NCBI GenBank assembly: GCA_000773965.1
Contig: JRUP01000006.1
Coordinates: 228,683 to 292,682, forward strand
DNA: 64,000 bases
Direction: 5' to 3'
Source: Enterobacter cancerogenus
GTDB taxonomy: Bacteria > Pseudomonadota > Gammaproteobacteria > Enterobacterales > Enterobacteriaceae
This document shows positions 1-7,150 of this stretch, in pieces. The number at the start of each line of letters is the position of its first letter. The first letter of the stretch is position 1. A model generated the notes under the pieces. That model was not told where the DNA came from. It searched no databases and saw only the letters and a list, made by a program, of their open reading frames with translations. The position numbers and the translations under genes were made by a program.

Positions 1-15
1 CTCTGATGCGTCGAG

Positions 16-108
16 TCACCAGGGCGTGGGTCCCCACTGGGTTTGTACCAGAAACACAATCACCAGAACCAGTAAAGTGGTGACGGCCGGTATGATCAGG
101 TATCGCAT
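16..108 (-). CDS. 30-residue single-span membrane peptide, unknown function
   Basis: Short reading frame of 30 codons that begins at an ATG preceded by AGGAGA with 6 bases between, a good ribosome binding site. The peptide starts MRYLIIP, continues with about 17 almost purely aliphatic residues (TTLLVLVIVFLV) and ends in a short polar, tryptophan-rich tail (QTQWGPTPW). This is the layout of enterobacterial single-span small membrane proteins, which often bind larger membrane complexes. I do not recognise the family. A second 30-residue hydrophobic peptide lies 145 bases upstream on the same strand, so the two may be co-transcribed. Being short, it could be chance, but the ribosome site and clean hydrophobic profile argue for a real gene. 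Confidence 0.5.
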   Translation of the reverse strand: MRYLIIPAVTTLLVLVIVFLVQTQWGPTPW

Positions 109-253
109 GTTCAATCTCCTGTCTGTCTGACCACGAGAATTTGAAACGATGAAAAACCCGCCCTTATTCATCACCGACCGTTCAATGACATCGGCGGTTT
201 AGCGATGGATACTTACGTCGTGTTATGGCCTGCAAAGCGCCGGGCTAAGCGCT

Positions 254-346
254 TTAAAACCAGTTCAGATATTTCGGTAAACCTATCGCTAACACCGCAA
301 TGGCCACGATATTCAGTACGATAACGAATCCTGGTGAAACATCCAT
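254..346 (-). CDS. 30-residue single-span membrane peptide, unknown function
   Basis: Thirty codons beginning MDVSPGFVIV, with a predicted transmembrane stretch of about 20 residues (FVIVLNIVAIAVLAIGL) and a short aromatic tail ending in NWF. The ATG is preceded by TAGGTGACTT, a fair ribosome binding site. It has the same length and general architecture as the peptide encoded next downstream on this strand, although the sequences are not similar. KdpF-like or cytochrome-bd accessory peptides have comparable size, but none of the neighbours supports such a role. Function unknown; it could be a type I toxin-like or complex-modulating peptide. Confidence rests on the start signals and hydrophobicity only. 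Confidence 0.5.
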   Translation of the reverse strand: MDVSPGFVIVLNIVAIAVLAIGLPKYLNWF

Positions 347-466
347 AAGTCACCTAAGGTAAACGAGCGGCATCCAGCAAGACACGACGTCGGGCTGCTG
401 GCCAGTTGGTCATCGCTGAAATCACAGACACTGCCGTGCTGATAATTCACCTGCCAGGCACGCAGC

Positions 467-661
467 ATGTATCCCAGCGTTCCCGCACAGGCATTTTGCT
501 CATTAAGCGTAGTGCAGGTCTTCACAGACCAAAAGCGTAGCCATATAGCGAAGTTAGGGGTTTTTAATAGGGTTCGGAAATTGACGGGCAACCCCACAGC
601 TAAACCCCACTCAAACGAGCTGTCGATGTCAACCGCGCGTGTCAGGGGAAAGGTAAGCTAA
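467..661 (+). CDS. doubtful 64-residue ORF, possibly phage-related remnant
   Basis: An open frame of 64 codons without an obvious ribosome binding site. Its middle part (SHIAKLGVFNRVRKLTGNP, then STARVRG) reminds me of short hypothetical proteins found beside ash/icd-type genes of enterobacterial prophages and satellites. That is a memory-level resemblance only, with no search behind it. It overlaps the antisense 5' region of the 30-residue peptide gene and ends right at a hairpin whose U-tract points the other way. It may be the decayed edge of a former phage insertion, or not coding at all. Confidence 0.2.
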   Translation: MYPSVPAQAFCSLSVVQVFTDQKRSHIAKLGVFNRVRKLTGNPTAKPHSNELSMSTARVRGKVS

Positions 662-683
662 AAAAAGCCCGCTCAGGGCGGGC
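660..683 (-). terminator. rho-independent terminator (minus strand)
   Basis: Stem GCCCGC/GCGGGC with a five-base loop, followed on the minus strand by seven T residues. It ends a transcript that comes from the right (about 770 downwards), where no protein gene is visible. Confidence 0.7.
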
Positions 684-775
684 AAAAAAGCAGTGGCTAA
701 GGAATGTCTCTCTCGTATGAAACGCATCCTGTGTGCTGTGCTGCCAGTCAACGACTGACCCACATACCTTAGACC
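660..775 (-). ncRNA. candidate small RNA ending at a strong terminator
   Basis: The minus strand from about 775 to 660 has no convincing reading frame but ends in a canonical intrinsic terminator. Just before the terminator it carries GCCACTGCTTTT, the same twelve bases that begin the envelope-stress sRNA RybB. It also has a small upstream hairpin (CAGTC GTT GACTG). A weak promoter-like pair, TTAACA and ATTAAT with 17 bases between, lies near 785-815 on the same strand. The terminator is seen directly; the RNA itself and any RybB-like targeting are inference, and a twelve-base match can be accidental. Confidence 0.28.
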
Positions 776-1081
776 ATTAATTACTGTGTGGTAGGATGTG
801 TTAACAAAAGCGATAAAATTCCAGTAATTTCCAGTAAGTTATATGAATTAGCGATTTATAAACTAAATTTCAGAGAGTTAACCGAAGCGACAAGAGATTG
901 CTGCTGATTATCTCTGGTTTATGTCGGCCTGAATAATGCTCAAATCTAAAACTCCTGCGCTTATGGCAACCGGCCCGGTCAAACTGAAATGCCACGTCCA
1001 TCTCAGATTAAATCCCCTTTACCCACAACACGTTTGTAAAAAGTCTTTATGCCCGACTTGATCGATTGTGCTGTTTACGAT
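684..1081. other. non-coding stretch before the umuD remnant
   Basis: AT-rich intergenic DNA. Apart from the candidate small RNA on the minus strand in its left third, I see no reading frame with a ribosome site and no clear repeat. Confidence 0.5.
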
Positions 1082-1101
1082 TACTGTTTATATATACAGT
1101 A
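1082..1101. promoter_or_regulatory. LexA (SOS) box
   Basis: TACTGTTTATATATACAGTA has the CTGT-N8-ACAG core with an AT-rich centre and flanking TA/TA, a near-consensus LexA operator. It lies 18 bases before the ATG of the umuD remnant, the normal place for umuDC control. It also shows that an in-frame start upstream of the box (1049) cannot be the true start. Confidence 0.9.
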
Positions 1102-1119
1102 TTTGTCAGGGCTATCATC

Positions 1120-1540
1120 ATGGAGTTTTTCAGACCTGCGGAAATGCGCCATTCTTGAGTTACCGCTTTTCATTGCCAGAGTCCCGTGTGGCTTTTCGTC
1201 GCCGGCTCAGGACTATGTCGAACAGCGGCTGGACCTTAATAATCTGCTGGTTAGCCATCCCAGTTCGACCTACTTCATCCGGGTCAGCGGTGATTCGATG
1301 ATCGAGGGTGGTATTAACGATGGCGACATGCTGGTAGTCGACAGCTCCTTCACCGCGGAGCATGGGGATATCATCGTGGCGGCGATTTCCGGCGAGTTCA
1401 CAGTGAAGCAACTGATGACCCGGCCTTTCCTGCACCTGAAACCGATGAACGCCGCGCACGCCATTATCCCGATCCCCGATGCCGATCAGTTTGAAATCTT
1501 CGGCGTGGTCCGGCACTCCATTGAGACGATGGGCCGTTAA
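1120..1540 (+). pseudogene. umuD: umuD, DNA polymerase V subunit, frameshifted near the start
   Basis: UmuD is the LexA-like protein that, once self-cleaved with RecA help, joins UmuC to form translesion polymerase V. Downstream of the LexA box the ATG at 1120 opens [10 protein letters not shown], the expected UmuD N-terminus, but this frame stops after 12 codons. The rest of the protein ([14 protein letters not shown] onward) continues in another frame, so about two bases are missing near 1150. All functional sites remain in the shifted frame: the Cys-Gly cleavage site (VPCGF), the catalytic Ser (SGDSM) and the Lys (EFTVKQL). A product starting at 1049 would span the operator and is unlikely. 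Translation from an internal start could still give a UmuD'-like piece, but the following umuC is destroyed too. Confidence 0.85.
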
Positions 1541-1659
1541 TGTTTGTTCTGGTGGATGTGAACTCATTCTATGCCAGCTGCGATACGGTGTTCCGGCCTG
1601 ATCTGCGTGGTAAGCCGGTATCTGGTCGAGTTAAGAGGGCGATGCTGCATTGTGGATGA
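1540..1659 (+). pseudogene. umuC: umuC 5' fragment
   Basis: Starts in the TAATG overlap with the umuD stop. The first 27 codons (MFVLVDVNSFYASCDTVF, then RPDLRGKPV) match the catalytic N-terminus of the Y-family polymerase UmuC, including the metal-binding Asp and the FYASC motif. After GKPV, near 1620, the sequence leaves the family and stops 12 codons later. More than 90 percent of the normal roughly 420-residue protein is absent, so this is a deletion remnant. It confirms that the umuDC operon is dead here. Confidence 0.85.
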
Positions 1660-1729
1660 ACTCCGGCGGCCGGGTAACGATAGCACCGTGCTTCTGAAGG
1701 TGGCGGGGAGGCTGGAATGAGGTGTGACG

Positions 1730-1864
1730 ATGTTTCATCCAAACCGTATCCTGACTGAAGACGGGCTGCTTCTTGAGGATGATTTGCTTGAGGATGTGAT
1801 CGTTGTGGGGCTGGTGACGCATAAAGTGAGCGCTTTGAACGTGTCGGATTCTTCACCCGTTTGA
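1730..1864 (+). CDS. 44-residue acidic hypothetical protein or fragment
   Basis: ATG preceded by GAGG with seven bases between. The peptide is MFHPNRILTEDGLLLEDDL... and is rich in Leu, Asp and Glu. Just before it, positions 1616-1720 hold an open stretch without a start (ending IVDELRRPGNDSTVLLKVAG) in another frame. The two pieces may be parts of one broken gene that replaced most of umuC. I do not recognise either. They lie between the umuC break and a minus-strand terminator. Confidence 0.3.
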   Translation: MFHPNRILTEDGLLLEDDLLEDVIVVGLVTHKVSALNVSDSSPV

Positions 1865-1876
1865 ACTTCATCGGGC

Positions 1877-1900
1877 AAAAAAAGGCCCGCATCGGCGGGC
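1877..1900 (-). terminator. rho-independent terminator (minus strand)
   Basis: GCCCGC/GCGGGC stem with a four-base loop and seven T residues on the minus strand. No minus-strand gene is visible just upstream (1900-2300), so the transcript it ends is unknown. The stem is the same as that at 667-683. Confidence 0.6.
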
Positions 1901-2015
1901 GAAATTCGTTACATGGGATAATCTCCATATAAGTTATGACGTTAGGTATATTTGAAAGTTCATATTTTCCGACTAACTTTGTACTTAAACCAAACCGGCG
2001 TTTTCTTTACTTGAT

Positions 2016-2231
2016 ATGAACGACATGAATTCAAATCGCGCAGGAATGATTGGATGTGCCATCGGATCGGCTGTAGTCGAACTGGCGGCAAAAGGAGTAC
2101 CGCTTAGCAGGGTGAGTATCATCATTGAACTTGAACGCATCGCTGCGGGGTCATCAGACCTGCAGGTAAAGGCGTTTGCATTAGATGCCGCAAAGTTGCT
2201 AAAGGCGGGAGGAGATGAAATTAACGCTTAG
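2016..2231 (+). CDS. 71-residue hypothetical protein
   Basis: Small mostly helical protein beginning MNDMNSNRAGMIGCAIG. It has an Ala/Gly/Val-rich first half (SAVVELAAKGVPLSRV) and a second half that looks like an amphipathic helix pair. No signal peptide or membrane span. The ribosome site is weak; the internal ATG at 2025 is an equally possible start. The composition resembles small accessory proteins of enterobacterial plasmids and phages, but I cannot name a family. It is isolated between the umuC remnants and the BOF protein gene. Confidence 0.45.
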   Translation: MNDMNSNRAGMIGCAIGSAVVELAAKGVPLSRVSIIIELERIAAGSSDLQVKAFALDAAKLLKAGGDEINA

Positions 2232-2311
2232 CCTTTGTCTTTTGAAGCTGTAGTGAAATGAAAGCATTCCGGCCCCTGCAGAAACCTTAGCGGAGGCCCT
2301 GAACTGGCCTG

Positions 2312-2704
2312 TTAAGGTTCGTCGATTCGGGTAACTTTGAGATGCGCGCTTTCGCCTTTACCGTAGACTTTCCCGCTTACGCGGACCTTGTCTTCTGCAC
2401 TGTACGTTTTGCCTTTGAATGTGCTGGCCGGAGCATCGATGTTGACCGTGCCTGAACTGTCACGAAACTGGTAAGTGTCGCCTTTGATCTTTTTGACGAT
2501 ATAGCCCTCCAGCGTGACATAGCCCCCCTGACGGAAATCTTTGATCAGCGTAACCGGCGTCTCTCCCGTATCTTCCGACCCCTTGTACCCGGCATCCTCC
2601 TTATTCTGAGGTGGGGGCGTTTTACCGGCTTCATATCCTCCCGTTTCGGCATATGCACCGACGCTCAGAGGTAACATCACTGCAATCCAGGCGACCTTAT
2701 TCAT
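2312..2704 (-). CDS. YgiW/YdeI-type periplasmic OB-fold (BOF) stress protein
   Basis: A 130-residue protein with a Sec signal peptide (MNKVAWIAVMLPLSVGAYA, cleavage before ETGG). Then comes a low-complexity linker with PPPQNKEDAG and a BOF domain: VTLIKDFRQGGYVTLEGYIV, DTYQFRDSSGTVNIDAP, VRVSGKVYGKGE. Family members sit in the periplasm, bind small ligands or cations and are linked to tolerance of peroxide, metals, acid or cationic peptides. The start at 2704 is chosen because GGAG lies six bases upstream; a start four codons earlier would sit on that site. Length matches the family. It stands alone, with no clear operon partner. Confidence 0.85.
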   Translation of the reverse strand: MNKVAWIAVMLPLSVGAYAETGGYEAGKTPPPQNKEDAGYKGSEDTGETPVTLIKDFRQGGYVTLEGYIVKKIKGDTYQFRDSSGTVNIDAPASTFKGKTYSAEDKVRVSGKVYGKGESAHLKVTRIDEP

Positions 2705-2759
2705 TTCATTCTCCATTGATGTGTCTTCAGGTGTAAGCCTGGCACAGTGCCTGGAAAGT

Positions 2760-3270
2760 AAACGGAACGGGTGTGAAATAAATATTTGATCTCAGCGCAG
2801 GGAGTCAATGCATGCGAACCCAGATCACAAGATTTCAGGTGAGGCACCAACACTGGATAGGCTTTATTAAGCTTATCCCGCTTAAGAACGTTATCACCTT
2901 CTCCAATATTCGTTGTAATACATTGATCTATAAGTCAATGTGAAGCGAACGAGGCCCAAGTAAATAGCACTTAAAATTTAGCATAACCATATGAATTTGA
3001 GGGGATTATTTCGATTTTTAATGGTGTGCCGGACGAACAGGTGTCAGCCGTTGCGACCTACCTGCGCAACAGCGGGGAAATTCGGCAAAACCGATGACAC
3101 CGGATTAGGTGGCAGACAAGCGAGCCCTGCTACACCTGCCTTCGCAGATGGCCGCGCATTAATCAGGTCTGAATCCTTTCCCCAAAACTCCTCCAAAATT
3201 CTTCTCCAAAATGAATTTTAAAATTCTGGGGAAACTGGCAGGCTGTTATCCGTTCCAGACCTGCCAGCCA
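2760..3270. other. gene-poor stretch with a cytochrome fragment
   Basis: No intact gene. It contains the cytochrome c fragment at 3017-3097 and AT-rich DNA; near 3190-3235 there are short tandem-like pieces (CTCCAAAATTCT, TTCTCCAAAATG) of no clear function. Confidence 0.5.
3017..3097 (+). pseudogene. C-terminal fragment of a cytochrome c-like subunit
   Basis: In one frame the DNA reads FNGVPDEQVSAVATYLRNSG and then ends a few residues later. This resembles the last helix of class I cytochrome c domains of membrane dehydrogenases (LSDEQVAAVATYIRNSWG). There is no heme motif CxxCH and no upstream continuation. Most likely it is the tail of a lost alcohol, aldose or gluconate dehydrogenase cytochrome subunit. 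Confidence 0.45.
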
Positions 3271-3276
3271 GTAAAG

Positions 3277-4029
3277 TTATGGGTTCATCAGACCGAAAAT
3301 CTCCTCGTATTTGCCTTCTCTTTCCGCCCAGCGCCTTGCCTGATCGCGTTCAAGAAGTAACTCTCCTCGGGGCGTGTTCTGGCTTTCCAGCATTGAGATG
3401 ACCTGATTGATGTATTCATCAACGGGCATGGCGCGGGCATCATCAAGCTGGTGATCACCGGTCAGCGCTGTCTGCAGGTAAGGAGGAAGCATTTCAAGTA
3501 CTTCAACCGAGGTGGCACGCAACTGATGGCGGATTGATGTAAGCCATGAGTGCAAAAACGCTTTGCTGGCACAGTAAGTGGGATAGGACGCGAGTGGAAT
3601 AAACGCCAGTGCGGATCCGGTTGCCATGAACGTCGCCTGCTCCTGTCGCCGCAGTAAAGGCATAAAGGCGGTGGCGACTTTGATGACACCCAAAATATTG
3701 GTGTTGACGATCGCTTCTGCGCCTTTAGCATCCCAGCCGTCTGAAGAGACATTCTCTGAGAGCGAAATACCGGCATTGGCAATCAGTACATTAAGCTCGG
3801 GAAATTGCTGAGAAACAGTTTCAGCAAAGCGGTTTAAGGCACCTGCATCGTTGATATCCAAAACAAAGCTAAAGATGCCCGGGCGTAGAGTCGTTATCTC
3901 ATCCAGCAGGGTATGGCGTCTGCCCGTTACGATAACGCGATTTCCAAGATCGTGCAGGGATTCAGCAAGCTTACGGCCAATACCACTGGTGCCGCCGGTA
4001 ATCAGGATGGTGTTTTGAGAGAGGTTCAT
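3277..4029 (-). CDS. SDR family oxidoreductase (DltE-like)
   Basis: A 250-residue classical short-chain dehydrogenase. It has the cofactor motif TGGTSGIG near residue 12, the NAG motif (LIANAGIS) near 87 and the catalytic YxxxK (YPTYCASK) near 153-157, with the Ser of ATGSALAF before it. Such enzymes reduce or oxidise carbonyl/hydroxyl groups with NAD(P)H in the cytosol; the substrate cannot be read from sequence. The C-terminal 60 residues (DDARAMPVDEYINQVI...) are typical of the DltE-like subgroup. A GlxA-type regulator is encoded 295 bases upstream on the same strand and may control it. Confidence 0.85.
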   Translation of the reverse strand: MNLSQNTILITGGTSGIGRKLAESLHDLGNRVIVTGRRHTLLDEITTLRPGIFSFVLDINDAGALNRFAETVSQQFPELNVLIANAGISLSENVSSDGWDAKGAEAIVNTNILGVIKVATAFMPLLRRQEQATFMATGSALAFIPLASYPTYCASKAFLHSWLTSIRHQLRATSVEVLEMLPPYLQTALTGDHQLDDARAMPVDEYINQVISMLESQNTPRGELLLERDQARRWAEREGKYEEIFGLMNP

Positions 4030-4323
4030 TTTTGAGCCTTATCAGTAAAGAATGATAAAGCCACGTCATTATCCGAAACATCAGTTCTGGCTGAAAGCCT
4101 TCCTGCTAATCAACAGGGGGAGGGTAGAACGAGATGAATGCCGTGGCGCTGTTCCGGCTTTCCTCTGCTGAGGCCCATTCCGGTTCAGGGCGCGTTGGAT
4201 GACGGTAACGCCTACGGCAAATCAGATGCGATTGCAGAGCGACTATATAATATCGTGAACAGCTTAAACAGTGCTTTTATTGATTCGGCTGAGTATCAGA
4301 AGTCACAGCAACAGAGGCCAGTT

Positions 4324-5286
4324 TCAGGTAGCTCGCTTACGCAACTCTTTAATTCCTTTACCTGTTTTACGGCGCAATAAGGCCAATAATGTGGATGCAT
4401 CTGCATAACCGATGTCTGCCGCAATGCTCTCAATATCTTTTCCTTCTGCGATGAGCTGTTTGGCGCGTTCAACACGCAAATCCTGGAAAAAAGCTAAGGG
4501 GGATTTACCCAGCACGGCCTCCGTTCTGCGTTGCAAAGTACGGGGATGAACACAGAGCGCGTCGGCGGCGGTTTGCAGGGAGAAACCTCGATCCAGATGT
4601 TGTCTCGACCATTTTTCAAATCTGTCGATCAAGGGATCGGCATGAGCAAGATAATCCGGGATGATATAAGGCGTTTGTGAAAGTCGGTCATCAACTAGCA
4701 TAAACTTAGCTATCAAACCGGCCAGTTGCGGGCTGGTGTGACGCACCAGCCACAGTGCCAGATCAATATGCCCCATCATTGCCCCGGCCGTCACATACGG
4801 CCCGGAATCAACAATGAGTCTGGCTTCATCCAACAGAACCTCAGGATAGCGCTGGCGAAAAAGGGGGGCCATAAGCCAGGTGGTGGTTGCTGCGTGTCCA
4901 TTCAAAAGGCCGCTGTCTGCCAGCAGAAATGTCCCCAGGCAGGCCGCGGCGATCCTGACGTTATTGTTAGCCATGTTTTGCAGAAAGCGTTGAGCTTCCA
5001 TGACATCCGGCCTGTTAAGCGATGCCAGCAGTTGCTCAGGTTGCTTGGTATTTAGGGCTGGCACCACGACCCAGTCGGGTCTGTCCTGTTGTGTTAATTT
5101 CAGAACAGGAAGGGTTAGCCCGTGAGCGGATTTAACCCGTTTTCTCATACCGACCATCTGCACCTGAAAGGGCGGAACATCCATCCCCTGAATCTGCGCC
5201 AGTTCATTGGCGGTAGAAAAAATATCAAGCAACGCGGTTAAACCGGTATCAAAAACGCCTTCGAGGGTGAGAATGGAAATTTTCAT
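4324..5286 (-). CDS. GlxA family AraC-type transcriptional regulator
   Basis: A 320-residue protein. The first 190 residues form a DJ-1/PfpI-like amidotransferase-fold domain with the nucleophile-elbow segment AACLGTFLLADSG. Then comes an AraC-type double helix-turn-helix near the end (GFSLQTAADALCVHPRTLQR, then IAADIGYADASTLLALLRR). Members sense small molecules or redox state through the first domain and activate nearby genes. The start at MKISILTLEGV is chosen because that is where family similarity begins; a frame extends 12 codons further without a better ribosome site. It is divergent from the MAPEG gene (100 bases apart) and upstream of the SDR gene, either of which could be its target. 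Confidence 0.85.
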   Translation of the reverse strand: MKISILTLEGVFDTGLTALLDIFSTANELAQIQGMDVPPFQVQMVGMRKRVKSAHGLTLPVLKLTQQDRPDWVVVPALNTKQPEQLLASLNRPDVMEAQRFLQNMANNNVRIAAACLGTFLLADSGLLNGHAATTTWLMAPLFRQRYPEVLLDEARLIVDSGPYVTAGAMMGHIDLALWLVRHTSPQLAGLIAKFMLVDDRLSQTPYIIPDYLAHADPLIDRFEKWSRQHLDRGFSLQTAADALCVHPRTLQRRTEAVLGKSPLAFFQDLRVERAKQLIAEGKDIESIAADIGYADASTLLALLRRKTGKGIKELRKRAT

Positions 5287-5385
5287 GTCGTGAATGATGG
5301 CAATATTGTCATTTATGAACATGGTTGTATTGTGGCTTTCTTAATAGACTTTTTCCAACATGATTGCACTACGGAGAAGAAGTCG

Positions 5386-5790
5386 ATGAATAACAGCCCC
5401 GAACTTTACACCCTTGCCTTAATTTGCCTGATCACCGCGCTGATGTGGTTGCCGTATGTTGCCGCCCGAACGCTAAAAATGGGCGTGAGGTCTGCACTAG
5501 GAAACTCCGGACCGGCCTTTGCTGATGTGGCGCCCTGGGCAAAGCGCTCTCGACAAGCCCACGCAAACGCTGTGGAAAATCTGGTGGTTTTTGCGCCTTT
5601 GGTTTTAACAGCAGCATTCCTCGATATCAGCACTCCTGCCACCCTCCTGGCTGCAAAAATCTATCTGGTGGCGAGAGTGGTGCATTACGCAGTCTACACC
5701 GCTGGTATCCCGGTTTTTCGCACGCTCGCTTTCCTGACCGGGTTTGCCTCAACATTGACAATTGCCATCTCAATTTTGTCTGCCCGTTAA
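5386..5790 (+). CDS. MAPEG family membrane protein
   Basis: A 134-residue protein with four hydrophobic segments (YTLALICLITALMWLPYVA; NLVVFAPLVLTAAFL; TLLAAKIYLVARVVHYAVY; TLAFLTGFASTLTIAISIL). The polar motif RQAHANAVENLVVFAP between the first two spans marks the MAPEG (eicosanoid/glutathione metabolism) family. The bacterial members are small inner-membrane proteins of mostly unknown activity. The start is supported by GGAGAAG ten bases upstream. It is transcribed divergently from the GlxA-type regulator. Confidence 0.88.
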   Translation: MNNSPELYTLALICLITALMWLPYVAARTLKMGVRSALGNSGPAFADVAPWAKRSRQAHANAVENLVVFAPLVLTAAFLDISTPATLLAAKIYLVARVVHYAVYTAGIPVFRTLAFLTGFASTLTIAISILSAR

Positions 5791-6014
5791 TCAGTTGTCA
5801 GAATGGGCGCCTCAATATCTCCTTTACTGGGTATTCCCGTCTGGCAGCTGTTAACCCTGTGTGGGAGATAATGTATCGGATGTGACTTCCTATGCCGGTC
5901 AACTGTCAGTTGGGCTGGAGGCCAGTCGCTGATAACGGCTGGCCATGCGGATGTGACTTCAGGGGCGGTTTCAGTTCATCAGCAGCCCGGACTTCATGCG
6001 GCAAAAATACTGAC

Positions 6015-6491
6015 TTACAACCCCAGATCTGACAGGCCAGGATGATCGTCCGGACGACGGCCCAGCGGCCAGAAGTACTTACGCTCGCTCTCTTTGATTG
6101 GCATGTCGTTGATGCAGGCGAAGCGACGCTCCATCAGGCCATCCGCGCCAAACTCCCAGTTTTCGTTTCCGTAGGAGCGGAACCAATTGCCGGAGTCATC
6201 GTGCCATTCGTAAGCGTAGCGGACGGCGATGCGGTTACCGCCAAATGCCCATAGTTCCTTAATCAGGCGGTATTCGTGCTCTTTCTTCCATTTACGGTCG
6301 AGGAAGCTCTGCGCTTCTTCACGATTGTTGGCGAACTCGGCGCGGTTACGCCATTTGGTGTCCAGTGAGTAAGCCAGAGCCACTTTTGCAGCATCGCGGC
6401 TATTCCAGCCGTCTTCAGCCAGACGGACTTTCTCGATGGCCGTTTCCAGTGTGAAAGGCGGGAGCGGTGGACGAACTTGTGAATCAGTCAT
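6015..6491 (-). CDS. DUF1348 / NTF2-like (SnoaL-fold) protein
   Basis: A 158-residue cytosolic protein of the DUF1348 family, a cone-shaped NTF2-like fold. Characteristic segments are [56 protein letters not shown], and [20 protein letters not shown]. The family is common beside TetR regulators and oxidoreductases; enzymatic activity is not established. The start has AGGAG nine bases upstream. Some 210 bases upstream lies a perfect palindromic operator matching that of the tetR gene at 7151, so it is probably repressed by that regulator. The space between holds a ruined tetR copy. Confidence 0.87.
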   Translation of the reverse strand: MTDSQVRPPLPPFTLETAIEKVRLAEDGWNSRDAAKVALAYSLDTKWRNRAEFANNREEAQSFLDRKWKKEHEYRLIKELWAFGGNRIAVRYAYEWHDDSGNWFRSYGNENWEFGADGLMERRFACINDMPIKESERKYFWPLGRRPDDHPGLSDLGL

Positions 6492-6548
6492 GGTAATACT
6501 CCTGTAAATTTAGTTTCAGTCTAAGGATCGTTCTCGTGACTTAGGACT

Positions 6549-6682
6549 CAGTGAAAGACCTGTTCCAGCAAAAACTTCGCTACTTTTGAAGCCTTGACCA
6601 GAAGGCTCACATCGGTGGCATCAATACCGTTCTGATCAGAAACCGTTCAACAGATTCCGGGATTCCCCTTTGGTATCGCGCG
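6549..6682 (-). pseudogene. remnant of a second TetR-family regulator
   Basis: Reading the minus strand after the operator at 6704-6723, the DNA encodes pieces parallel to the intact TetR at 7151-7753. A DTKGESRNLLNGF stretch ends in a stop codon, then comes QNGIDATDVSLLVKASKVAK, against QNGIHAMGMDLLVKTSGVAR in the intact protein. The DNA around the helix-turn-helix segment is also clearly alike. The fragment covers only about the first 45 codons and has no usable start. It is a degraded paralogue between the operator and the DUF1348 gene. Confidence 0.65.
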
Positions 6683-6703
6683 GCGTCCTGTCTGTGGCTT
6701 AAA

Positions 6704-6723
6704 GGTAGAACGATCGTTCTACC
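6704..6723. promoter_or_regulatory. TetR-type palindromic operator and promoter
   Basis: GGTAGAACGATCGTTCTACC is a perfect 20-base palindrome. On the minus strand it is preceded by TTGACG, placing the palindrome across the -35/-10 spacer of a promoter directed at the DUF1348 gene. The neighbouring bases (CGTCAA-GATTTTT) are shared with the operator in front of the intact tetR gene. Confidence 0.8.
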
Positions 6724-7085
6724 TCGTCAATGATTTTTTCTGAAATGAATGCCGGGAGCAATGAGCATTCGGCATTAAAATCGAAATAAAATATTGTTTT
6801 ATTGGGTTTTAAATTGATTGGCATTCGCCCGTTTCAGGTCTGAATTGAGCAGGGTAAGGGAACAAAATGTCGCATTATGAATCCGCAAGGGAAGTGCCCA
6901 ATAGACTCAAACGGCGATAAGAAGAGTGACCAGCGAGCTGTGGGTTATCCGCAGGAAATAAGCTATCCAGCTGCAGAAGATGGCTTTGTCTGTTGAATGT
7001 ATGTGCGGCGCGAATGTCCGGGCAAGGGGAGATGGTGGCATCGCTGTTGCATATGATGAGGCTGCGGGTATGCGCACAGATTGAA
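6724..7085. other. intergenic stretch, nothing recognised
   Basis: Low-information DNA between the DUF1348 operator and the tetR terminator. Open frames exist but lack ribosome sites and family resemblance. Confidence 0.4.
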
Positions 7086-7110
7086 GGCGAGACCGTTTAT
7101 CGGTCCCGCC
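7086..7110 (-). terminator. hairpin after tetR
   Basis: Ten-base-pair stem (one G-T pair) with a five-base loop, about 40 bases past the tetR stop. Only a weak T stretch follows on the minus strand, so termination is likely but not certain. Confidence 0.45.
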
Positions 7111-7150
7111 TGTCTGAAGATAAATCGAATTCAAAAACGCATTTAAATCT

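Noticed and set aside
1049-1540. Intact umuD reading frame starting at 1049
   Set aside because: The start lies upstream of the LexA box, so the operator would be inside the gene; the true N-terminus ([10 protein letters not shown]) is in another frame.
4138-4380. 80-codon plus-strand frame between the SDR and GlxA-type genes
   Set aside because: Contains a protein-like stretch but has no ribosome site, no family and runs into the antisense 3' end of the regulator gene.
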